Shown here: positions 11,632-21,785 of the stretch, piece after piece | Layout of the letters: every line of letters starts with the position of its first letter | Numbering within the stretch: the first letter of the stretch is position 1 | Source: Amblyornis subalaris | Lineage: Eukaryota; Chordata; Aves; Passeriformes; Ptilonorhynchidae | Assembly (NCBI GenBank): GCA_018881555.1 | Contig: JACAXG010000032.1 | Span: forward strand, 3,174,837 to 3,238,836 | Length of the DNA: 64,000 nt | Direction of reading: 5' to 3' | The notes under the pieces: generated by a model | What the model was told of the DNA's origin: nothing | What the model saw: the letters and a program-made list of their open reading frames with translations, nothing else | Databases searched by the model: none | Position numbers and translations under genes: made by a program

Positions 11632-13184
11632 GCAATGGCCTCCTAAATGGTTGCTCCAAATTGATGAACCTGGACTAGACACATTTCTCAACTTTGCACA
11701 GGGTCAATACCTGCAAAAACATTCCATATGCAGTAAGGAAACAGCTGCAACACTCTTCTTTGGTCATTTCAGCCTGCGGGATGTGTGACATTGTGGTGAG
11801 TCTAGTGGAAGTGAGAAAAATATGGGAACTCATAAAGTGTTTTGCATGAATACTTCACCAGAAGAGGAGATGGGAAAATGGATCAAAGGATATTCACATC
11901 CTCCTGAAATCGTGCCCATAAATGCCACGTGACTGTGCTTGGCAGAGACCATAAGAACAAAACATTAAGAAGAAATTTCTTAAATAACTCATACTCCAAC
12001 AGCTCTTCCTGTCCTGGACGTTTCATATGCACTATCGGTGGCTGATGGTTTTGAAACTTTACAACACTTTTTGTAGTTTGAAATTTCTATTCAAAACTGT
12101 GTTGGTCATGTATATAAGGATGTATTCTTAGTCCTCCTGTGAAGAAATGCCAAGAGCTCTGGCCTGTGGCAGGAGATGCACCTTCTACTCATTTACAGGG
12201 CAAAAAACCCTCTTCTGGAAACAGGCACCAACTTCCAGCAGGACCTTCTCGGCTCCTCTGTAATCCTCCCAGCAGACAAGTACAGCTCTATAACCATCTA
12301 TTTCAATGGCAACTGTGTATTGTATATCAGAAATTGTGCATTACATTTATTTACTATGAAATGTACACATAATATTCACATGAACACACATGCACACAAA
12401 CAGCACTTACACATATATAATATGTTGCAGATGGACATAACATTATATCCTCTGATTTTTCTTTTTATAATATTCTTTCTGGAGCTGAACATTTTCTCCA
12501 GGAAGACTTGACAAGTTAATAACTTCTTCTGCCCATAGTTTTCAATTGGTACTACATCAGCTTAAAGGTACAGGACCCTTTTTTTCTGTGGCACACATCT
12601 TGAGCCTAGTCTTACATTTTGCTGGAGTTTGCTCAATTTTTTGGTGGTATTTTATGTCAAACAGTTTCTTCACCAGTTTCTGAAAAAGAAAAGGAAAAAA
12701 AAAGGTAAAAAACATTTGCTCAGTAAAAGATATTCCCTAGCCACATGCATTTTTCGGAAAAGATGGCACTTTCACATCAGACTGAGTATATAACCAGGTG
12801 ATAAAATGTCTTTACAGAAAACATGGATAAAACTTATGGCTGCAGAGAAGCCACTAGGATTTTTAACTTTAATTTCAATGAGCCAAAGAAACATTCCTTT
12901 CTATTTTCTCAGATTACCTCTGTCATTGTGGGGTAGGTTATTTCACGCATGCAGCTTCCGTGGTGAAAGTGTTCTCCTTACCTGATTGTGCATGATCTTG
13001 GCTCAATCGCTGTATAATTTTGCTTTTGTTTCTAGACTACTCTTTTCAGCAATACCTCTCACCAAAGAAGAGATCCTTTTAGTTCCACCCTCCCTGCTCT
13101 GCAAAACAACCTTTCCCACACCCAAGCCTTACACTCAGCCTTAGAGTAAGTTCAGCCTCTCCAGCGTTCTTTAATAAACATGGC

Positions 13185-13197
13185 TATATATATATAT
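13185..13197. repeat. (TA)n dinucleotide run
   Basis: A short alternating TATATA run of about 13 bases, followed by TGTA. Confidence 0.75.
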
Positions 13198-14489
13198 GTA
13201 ACACCCATGTCCATGACAACCTATTTTGATCTTGTGAGTCCTTGTACAGTCCTTGTATAGTGTTTTAAATGTTCCTCCTTCACATGGCTTCACTTAACTG
13301 CCAGCGTTCTCACAGGGCCTTTTATGCATTGCAGCCAGTTCCTTAAAGCTCCCCTCATTGTTTTGACTAATAAGCAGTTACATTAAAACTCTGGGCCAGG
13401 ATATTTAGAGGGGAAAAATCATGCAGACCCTGCAAATTTAGTAGCAGACAATTGATTTTTGTTGATTAACTTGTAGATATATTGCCAGGAATATCTTCCT
13501 CAAGGTCTGCTCCTGTCTTGAAATACAACATCTTCACCAGCTTTCAACATGAGACAGGAACCAAAAACGGGTCAGCATCNGAATGGATGACCTCCAAGAA
13601 CTTCTGGCACTGCTCGATGGAAAGTAGATGGCATTAATGCTGGTATAGAATGGTAGCAGGCAGGCTAATTTGTAATCCAAAAGGATCCCAAAATATGTTC
13701 AAAATATTATTTATTACTAGAAGTTATAAAATAGAGTTAAGGCATATTTTATTGTTTACTTATCCAAGTAATAAAATATACAAGAACAGGAAATANAAAC
13801 AACAGCAAAACAAGCTGAGCAAAGGCAAGCTTTCAGCTAGCTTAATCATCTCTAAATTCTAAATATTATCTCATAATGGATGGCTGCGGGAGTCTGCAAA
13901 GGTCTATACCAAATCCAATTCCCTGTTCCACACAGACCACCCCTATCGAGGACACTTCAATCCAAGTGTATTATCACATATCCTGCCTCAAAACAGAAAA
14001 TTTAATTTCCCCATTACTGTTTGGTGAGTATTATGTTGGAAAAGGGCCTACTGCCTACCTTTCTCTGGACNGCCTTTTGTCCATGGATTGTTCTTTTCTG
14101 TTTCAAGGAACAGTCAAGAATGTCTCCCTTCCTTACTGTGCTGGCCTCGGTGAGTTCACCTGGTGTAGTTTTTATAACCTTNCCATCAGTAAATTCTAAT
14201 AATTCACCAGTGGTATGTTAAGTGATACANGCAATATCTGCTGCATATACTGTGAGTTCCTGCTCGTTCTCATTTATTATTCTTTTACATAGTGCTTTGG
14301 AAGCAGCACATCTTTCTGTACATCCTTCTTTCCATGCTGCACCACGGGAGTAGCCTACTGCTGCTCTGAGGATGGCTTAGGAAAAGGACATTAAATCAGA
14401 GGATAACATATAAAGGGGTCACAAATTATAAAACTAACACATTTAGTATATCTACATGCCCACACAGGGTCCATATATTCACCATTACA

Positions 14490-14700
14490 GACGCAAGCAT
14501 TTCTGATTTTAAATCCTCTGGTGACTGGGCCTCTACAGCCTCTCCAGAAAATTTATTCCATTCCTTGGTTGTGGCTTTTTTTCCCTAATATTTAATAAAA
14601 TTGTCCTTCTGAAAGTTAAACTGGTTACTTCTTGTTCTATGGATCATGGCTGTGAAGAGCAGATTATTCCACTTTCTTATACTTTAAAGATTCCTGAAAA
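14490..14700 (-). mobile_element. Ancient CR1-like LINE fragment (antisense, turtle-type)
   Basis: On the + strand the order of short blocks matches antisense CR1. TTTTAAATCCTCTGGTGAC and CCTCTACAGCCTCTCCAG come first, then ATTTATTCCATTCCTTGG, TTTTCCCTAATATTTAATAA, TTACTTCTTGTTCTATGGAT and AGCAGATTATTCCACTTTC. This corresponds to the end of the RT ORF and the start of the 3' UTR. The wording is closer to the CR1 lineage common in turtles and crocodilians than to the young avian copies in this window. Divergence is high, so it is likely an old, possibly pre-avian insertion. No coding frame survives. Confidence 0.65.
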
Positions 14701-17325
14701 ATAAACATTTGCTTGTGAATCCCCCTGACTGGATGGGCTGGATTCAGCATATCTGGAATGCCTTAATTAACAGAATGAACACCTTATGACTGACTTGAGC
14801 AATCTGAACCAATCATCCTATTTCAAACAAGGCTAAAAACGCATTTCTAAAACTTGAAGACAAATTTTATATTGGATGGAAACCTCATTGTAAAATATCA
14901 GAAGTTTGCAAAATTAATTCATTTTTACAGCTACTTTATGAACTTGGAAAAAGTGAGGCTTAAATGGGAAAAGTTCAATATTTGTCTTTTCTTCTCCTAC
15001 TTCTCATTTCATTTAGCCAGAAAATGAACTCAGTGTTTAANAAAGTATGCTTTATATCAAATAATATTTAATTACTACATTTGTTTAATAGAGATTAATA
15101 ATTAAACAGCCTGAAATCCAATCACTATTATAGTTTATAGATAAGAGAAAAACATTTGAAGGGATCTTAAGTAAACTACAAAAATATGGGTTAATCTTAT
15201 GAACAAAGGAAAGTCCATAATCCTGCTTGGGTTGTAATGCATTCGCAATTAAAGTACTCTGTGATTTATGGGAGCCAAAAAGGAAATTACTCAAAAACCT
15301 CTACACTGAATGCTTGTGACTAGCTCCCCACTCCCAAAGGACAGGCCTTTAGCCNTCACCATGGCTCAGCTCAGAAGATCTTTGACTTGTTTTGCAAAAT
15401 GTTTGCTTGACTTCTTCAACTTCATATGCTAAATGTTCTCGGCTCAGTAAGATAACAGGCACGCAAGGTTACGCAANACTTGTAATTACAGTATCAATCC
15501 TTATAAGATATTTTCTAATAAATGGAGGAATCTATTTTTATTCTATTTTCNTATTACTTGAGGAAAATGTTCAGACTAATTAATTTCCCCTGCCATCGAG
15601 ATCTCAGTGCACCAATAAATATAATTATGATCTGTTTTCCTTTTTAAAATTTNAATCTATTTCAATCTGTTCTAGTTATTAAAATATCTATTCAGGATAT
15701 TAATAATTAGTGGCAATGATAAAAATGAAATCTTTCTCAAAAATAATCAAAATTCTGAAGTTGTTTTAATTTTAAAATATTTACAAATATTTTAGCTTAT
15801 TTTTAAAAAGCAAACATTTAAAGTTGCCGCATTGAGACCATTTTAATGGAATATATAGGTTATAGGAAAAATGAATTCATGAAACTTTAAGCAAAATATT
15901 TGTGAGTTTTCTTTATCCAAGTTAATCCACCAGAAATCTCTATGGGACAAAAATGCAATAATATAAGGTAAGAAAAAAAAGTGACTTGCAATCATGAACA
16001 CAGGTTGCTCTCAACTTGTTGATCCTGCTCTAATCATAAATTTTCTTATAGGAAAGCTGGGAATGAACAACTGATCTGCTGTTATTGAGGAACAAGATGT
16101 GGTTCAAGGTTTATGTCATAGCAAGCCCCTGATTCTATGATATTCACCTGTACTTTTTGTCTCCACTGTGAAAGAAATCCCTTGTGAAGACCAATAGCAG
16201 AGCTGATTGGCAACACTGCGACCATTAGTCTTGGCCTGAGAGATGGAATTGATTTTACAAGTGAAAAATTACGTAACTGACCTTGGGGAAAAAAAGGCAA
16301 ATAAAAAAATGGGATTCCATGCCACTTCCTAAGTTGAAGAAATGAGAAGTCATCCTCCACTAGATTTTTTGGTGCTTATTGTTAAGATATACATTTTAAG
16401 GAGCACAGTAAGTGATGGCAGTGATACAGCTGGGATCTGAAATTGCACTTTTACCTTTATCAGTACAGTGAACATATAGAGTGCACAAATTACTGGTACT
16501 TCCAGTCTATTGGATCTTCACAATGCTATTGGAAAAACTGAGTACTAACAAGTACCAAAGGCACTTGAAAATCACTAAAAAGTTTTGGTCCATGTCAAAA
16601 ACCCACACCGAATGAAATTCTAACTCATCTTCCCTTTTAAAAGTCCACTGTCTGGCTCTGCTCTGTCACTTGTATATGACTTTCAGTCAGTACCTGCAGA
16701 CAGAGAGCCAGCAAGGGGCTGCAGAACCCAGCTGCAGTGGGGAAGGGGTTGGGAGGATGATCTGTCCCCTCTAATTACCAAGTGAGTCCAGAGATGGGGA
16801 GATCCCAACACTGCAAATGCAGACACGGGGACCTGCTGGCAGAATTTCANCAGCTGCAACCTCCCAGCCCATTGCTGTGACTCCCAGGTCGCTTCCATGC
16901 TGCAGACAAAAATTATCCCAGGATCATATCAACATACCCCAAAGGAACTCCGAGAATCTGCACACATTGTGACTGCAGCCTGGCAGGGGCAGCCCAGGCT
17001 AAAGATTGCCTGATGGGTTTAAGGTGTGGGGATGGGAGGCAGAGGTAAGAATCTGAATGAAATGATCCTGCACACACTCCCCATACCTCCAAGCAGCAGC
17101 TCCAAAAACTGCCTGGAATTCGAGTGAAAAGACTAGGAGGCATCTGTTGGTAGAACTGCCAGCATCAGAATCACAATTGCATATGCCTTGGACTTGAAGA
17201 CAGCAGCATTATAATAGATTTCAAGGATTTCCTGGCATTTCTCACTCTAAGTGATGATGATCCTGCTTGGGATAGGGAATATGAGTGCAGGAAAGGGTTT
17301 ATTTGGCCCACAGTCATGTTGTTTT
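14701..17325. other. AT-rich non-coding sequence
   Basis: No gene is supported. 15,560-15,910 is visibly AT-rich and contains a 22-nt inverted repeat (15,773-15,794). 16,680-17,130 is locally GC-richer, with CAGCTGC motifs but no open frame of note. Six single undetermined bases occur between 15,041 and 16,850. Confidence 0.6.
15773..15794. repeat. AT-only inverted repeat, 10-bp arms
   Basis: The arms TAAAATATTT and AAATATTTTA are perfect reverse complements with a 2-nt spacer (AC). Base composition alone makes such structures fairly likely in this AT-rich patch. Confidence 0.8.
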
Positions 17326-17537
17326 GTCATATTAGAAATTACAAAAAAATTCTTTACTGTGAGGATGGTGAGGCACTGGAACAGGTTGCCCAGAGAGGTT
17401 GTGGATCCCCCATTCCTGGAAGAGTTCAAGGCCAGGTTGAATGGTACTTTAGTGGAAGGTGTTCCTGCCCATGGCAGGGNATTGGAACCAGGTAATCTTT
17501 AACATTGCTTCCAACCCAAACCATTCTGTGATTCTGT
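17326..17537 (+). mobile_element. CR1 LINE, 3' end (sense, ~210 bp)
   Basis: The stretch contains ATTCTTTACTGTGAGGATGG, TGAGGCACTGGAACAGGTTG, CCCAGAGAGGTTGTGGATCC, TCAAGGCCAGGTTGAATGG and CCTGCCCATGGCAGGG. It ends CCAACCCAAACCATTCTGTG ATTCTGT. This is the sense 3' UTR and last ORF codons of an avian CR1, the same subfamily as the antisense copy at 7,851-8,275 judging by the shared wording. The 83-codon + strand frame at 17,251-17,502 includes the last part of the CR1 ORF (a RHWNRLPREVV-like string) but is interrupted upstream, so it is a dead 5'-truncated copy. Confidence 0.95.
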
Positions 17538-17675
17538 ATTTTCCAGCTTGTCAATAAATTTAACCTTGTTTACCAAATTCAACCACATTTGTTGGGCGAA
17601 CAGACAATTTGTACATATCAAGCTTCTAATAGACTTGGAAAATAGATAACTGGATTAAGAGAAGACCAAAGGTTA

Positions 17676-18600
17676 TGTCCTGGTTGCAGAGGGATCGGAG
17701 TTTAGTGCCCTGTGGGTGTGACCAGGTTGTTGTTCTATACCACGCACCTCTTTGCTGGGGGTGTGGTTTCGGCAGGAAAAGCCAGGGTATCCTTACCAAA
17801 AGTTGGCCATTTTGCCTTGTTCTGGGAAGGTGCTGGCATGAACCNCTGTGGACTCAGTCCCTCTGCTGTCTCTCTCCCGTTCTCTCCAGATCGCCACTGT
17901 GGACTGCTGGTGCTGAAAAGGACAGCGGCGAAAAGGCGATCGACCCAAGTGCTGAAACGACGGCATGAGTGGGGAACGGACCAGCAGCAGGGGCGACCCT
18001 AACCGACCTGAGTCCAGTCAAGCCAAACTGAAAGGAGCACGGTGCAGCAGTAGGAAAAGCGACAGTGACCCACAAGGTGACCCCCCAGCATGCAGGAGAG
18101 TTAGAAGTGGCAGCAAAGGCACCCGCACAGGACTGAGCTCGGCGGAGCNGCAGAGCATCCCCTACTCGAATGACCCAGCTTCCGGGGGGGACTTTTATCT
18201 CTGGTTTTTATTTTGGGCTGGGGGTCAGAAAACNTTATCTGCAGTAGCTCCTCTGTGATATTGCCTTTGTTCCCGAATACCACGTGATGCCACACAGGAA
18301 CAGTCGCCATATTGTCTTTGTGTGNGGAAACCACGCAGACATGAGTTGTAGGGAGCATCCACCATCTTGTTCTTGTTTCTGGTGTTGAATATCGTTTTGT
18401 GGGTAAAACACCTTCTCTTTTTTGTATACTTTTGCTATTAATATTCCTGTGGTTATTGTGTCATATTCCATTGCTTTGTGCTTTTAGTAAGTTGTTATCT
18501 CAACCCACAGTCTCTATTTTTGCCCCTCCTGTACCAAAAGGGACAGNGGAGGGGGAGCAGCTTATTTGGAGTTTAATTTTCAACTGGTGTTAAAACCCAG
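17676..18600 (+). mobile_element. Solitary LTR of an avian ERVL-type endogenous retrovirus (~925 bp)
   Basis: The element opens with TGTCCTGGTT, the start I associate with avian ERVL-type LTRs. Its last ~100 bases (AAGTTGTTATCTCAACCCAC, a CTCTATTTTTGCCCCTCC-like block, GGGGGAGCAG, GTGTTAAAACCCA) match the order of the end of those LTRs. No gag or pol coding sequence or second LTR is next to it, so it appears to be a solo LTR left by recombination. Flanking 5-mers GGTTA (17,671-17,675) and GTTTA (after the last CCCA) agree at four of five positions, compatible with an eroded target duplication. The middle (about 17,890-18,190) is CpG-rich compared with the window. Five undetermined bases lie within it. 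The middle was not matched to any consensus, so a composite structure is possible. The short frames inside have no retroviral protein motif. Confidence 0.7.
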
Positions 18601-19330
18601 TTTATTAGATTTAGTTTCAGTTGAGTTCTTCAGAAGCTGATTTACTTCTTGGTGCTCTTCTCTGATGCCATCTCATTGTTGTNGTAGATCTTTGCACTGT
18701 GGACATCAAAATACAGCCCTGGAGTTGTTTTTACCAAATTTGAGGAGCTATTGATGAATGAATCCATCAGTCCACATCAGGGATCTGTTTGCAGCTATTT
18801 ATCAACCATCATTTTTGATCCTTTTTAAAGAAATTGCCTTTTTATCACTTGCTTAAAATAATTTATTGAGATCTCTTGGTTAGGCAGGTTACTTCTATTT
18901 AATGTTGTGCTCATTCCACACCCTTTCCATCTTACTGAAAGAAGATCAAAGTTAAAATGTATAACACTGACCTTTTTCTCTTATCATCAGTGTAATATGT
19001 TTCTGTAATGTTATTGCTAATGGAAGTGTTTTGTACTTTATTTTCATGAGCAAATGATGGTTGCCTTTAAGTAAATTTATCAAATTTGTTATGAATCTGG
19101 TGGACTAATAAATATTTCATATTTTTGTCTGAAATCAGCATCCTCCTGACAATCCTGTAATCACCAGAATCACCATATTTATTCCTTTTACATTTAGTCT
19201 TGGCACTATCTTTGTTCCAGCAGTCTGGCATTTCCAAAGTCTTGAAATACTCACTGAAAGAGAATGCTGTTGTTTCTAAAATCTTACTTGGGTAGCTATT
19301 TTAAAGCTCTCACATGGACCTAATGCTGAT

Positions 19331-19438
19331 TGCTATTTAAGAATGTTGATTATTACTAGGTAACGGTATTTTATATATTGTATTTGTTATTTAAGAATGT
19401 TGATTATTACTAGGTAACAGTATTTTACATATCGTATT
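19331..19438. repeat. 54-bp tandem duplication, two copies
   Basis: Two adjacent 54-bp units (19,331-19,384 and 19,385-19,438) share the core TTTAAGAATGTTGATTATTA and the following CTAGGTAAC. I count four differences, all transitions, so the duplication is fairly recent or slowly evolving. No transposon signature flanks it. Confidence 0.93.
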
Positions 19439-19898
19439 ATCTACATTTTTCATTCAATTCAGAATAAAAACAGATACTGAACACAGATGTCTTTGTATGT
19501 ATTGTTATTTACTGTTCTAAAAATGGATCGATAACCTGTTCATTTTATTTTTGTTTCCCAAAAACTGCTTTCTTCATATTGTCTTTAACACTAACAGCCA
19601 GATTTCCCCTAACAGTGACAGTTTTCTACAGCTTCCAACACAAAAAACCCCAACTAAACCCACATTATAAATTGGGATTTTTTGTTACACCTGTTAGAGT
19701 CACAGGTATAGTAACTGCTGCTTTCATTGGTAAGTGCTTTGGTTCTTTTAAACACGNTTTTCAATCGTGGGATTACACTGTTTAGGCCTTGAAGCAAACA
19801 GTTTTTAATTACCACTCACATTTTTCTGATTAAATTTTTCCTCCCAGATGATTTGGCCCGTAATTGTTTTCAGCTTTGTGGAACTGCTCCTTTCAAAG

Positions 19899-20006
19899 CA
19901 CACAGGGCATGCACACACGCACAGGCACACAGGCTGCAGGCATTAGCACATGTGTGTGTTTGTGTGAGTATTCGGGAGTGCGTGCGGGTGTGCGTCCATG
20001 TGTGCA
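19899..20006. repeat. CA-rich arm facing a TG-rich arm (low complexity)
   Basis: A CA-rich tract (GCACACACGCACAGGCACAC, 19,911-19,930) is followed after about 20 bases by a TG-rich tract (TGTGTGTGTTTGTGTGAG and GTGTGCGTCCATGTGTGCAC). The two halves are roughly complementary and could pair as an imperfect hairpin. Short open frames on both strands here are by-products of the repeat. Confidence 0.75.
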
Positions 20007-21742
20007 CTGTACAGCTGTTCACAGATGGTTGGGATTTTATTACGTTTATTGAAAGCAACTACAATCAAGTCACAAACACTTGAGCCGAACCACAAGCACT
20101 GGGAAATTATTCTACCAACTTGGTGTCTAACACAGAGTTAGCCTGTGCCGTATGCAACACATTCTGACTTGGACAATCAACATGCACAATATTTTTAAAT
20201 CCTTGGGACATTCAGTTCTGGCAATATGCAGCTGCCAGCCAGCATTTCCCAGACTCCTGAAGTCCCCCAAAAGCAACCCTTCACCTTTCTCTAGGCACTG
20301 AAGTTTGGTGGTGCTTATTTGATTTGGTTGTAGTGACCAATACTGACAATAATTTAAAAATAAATTAACATCACAATATGAAAAGCAGAACAGCAAAATA
20401 TAAATGCAAACTACAAATCTTTCCAATATTGAATTATAATCACATTAACATTAAATAAGGCAGTCAGAAAATATCAAAGAGGCAGAGATTATGATGATTT
20501 CATGGGCAGAGGTCAAAAAGCCAACCTGATTAAGCCCAACCAGGACTTATACACTTGTGGTGTCAGAATAACTTCATGTTAGAAATTTAAAATAAAAACA
20601 TCTGTCTTATAGGGGTGATTTAGCATTAGTGGTATCAGAATTTCCTGTATGCAGTGGAACAAAGCTTTTTACCTTTGATGAACTTGGAAGAGAAGGGTTG
20701 GGCTCTTGAGACTATTTAGTACAGCACAGTACATAAGGGTACATCAGCAGTTATGCCAGATCTGTTTTGTAACCCAGGAACAGATTGCACTGCCTAAACC
20801 GAAGGATTCAGTGTCATTTTAGGCACTGAGTTGTGTCCTACCTCACCTGCATCTGAGTCTTCAGAAAAGAGATTTCCTTGAAGTCCTGAAACCTATTTCC
20901 CAGCTCCACTCAGATATCTTGGGTAATTTGAGGCACCTCAAATGCCTCTGGTTGCCCATGTTTAGGCAACAGAATACCACCAGTAGCCTCTAACTTTAGG
21001 TTGGGTGCACAGGATTTCACTCCTAGCGGGTTGGCNATCTACTGAAAATTTTCAAGGTAAATGTAAGTTTCACATTTAATGATTTATGATTTTTTTATTT
21101 TCTATATGTGTTTACTCTCTTTTCCTATTGATATGATAGTGTATTTTCTACATTTCATATCAATGCCATATATGAATTCATATCTTATCTGTACTGATCT
21201 TCATTTTCTTATTGGTTCCTGTGTTTCGCATTTTAAGTAAAACTCTGATCTTAGTTTTTCTGATGCAAAAATTTGCACTGTTCTTGGACCCTTCCTGCCT
21301 TCCTTTCTGTCAGCACAGCACTTCCTAACTGGTTTCACTGTGAAATTCCCAAGAACTCCGGTTATCCAGAAGTCCTCCAGAAATTCTGCAGTGTCTGACA
21401 TGGATCATTCTTTTTCCCCCAGAAGTAATCAAATGCTTCATTAAAATGCAAGAGCCTTTGCACACATTGGAAGAGGGTTGGACAAGATATTCAACTCTCC
21501 ATCCCATGGAAGAACAGGATTTTTTCCACTTGGGCTACACCGAGACCTGGCAACCAGGGAGTACATTCAGGAAGGTCTCTGGACCCTCTTCCTNCTTGTG
21601 CTCAGACTATAAGAACATGAGCCCATTTCCTGGAACTGTGGAGAATGCTGCCTGATCCTCATTCTTCCAGTTTGACAGAGATAGTTTCTTATAACTGTCT
21701 CATTTGGTTGCCTGGTCATCAATTCTTCCTTCTTGAATACTA

Positions 21743-21785
21743 AATAATAATGAGTAATGAATAATAGTAATAATAATAAAAATAA
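21743..21785. repeat. AAT-rich degenerate microsatellite
   Basis: The tract mixes AATAATAATG, AGTAATGAATAATAG and TAATAATAATAAAAATAA. It is an interrupted (AAT)n repeat. Confidence 0.75.

Larger units (their letters stand above)
8276..14489. other. Unique-looking non-coding sequence
   Basis: No gene is supported. The interval contains two faint CATTGACTTCAATGG-like ancient motifs (about 8,585-8,622 and 9,856-9,878), an ATTTT microsatellite at 10,441-10,466, a 20-nt perfect hairpin at 11,612-11,631 inside a slightly GC-richer patch (11,430-11,690), and a (TA) run at 13,185-13,197. Open frames are short and unrelated to any family I know. Confidence 0.6.

Noticed and set aside
17712..18258. 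Overlapping ~97-codon frames inside the LTR
   Set aside because: They carry no retroviral protein motif; GC/CpG-rich LTR sequence has few stops.
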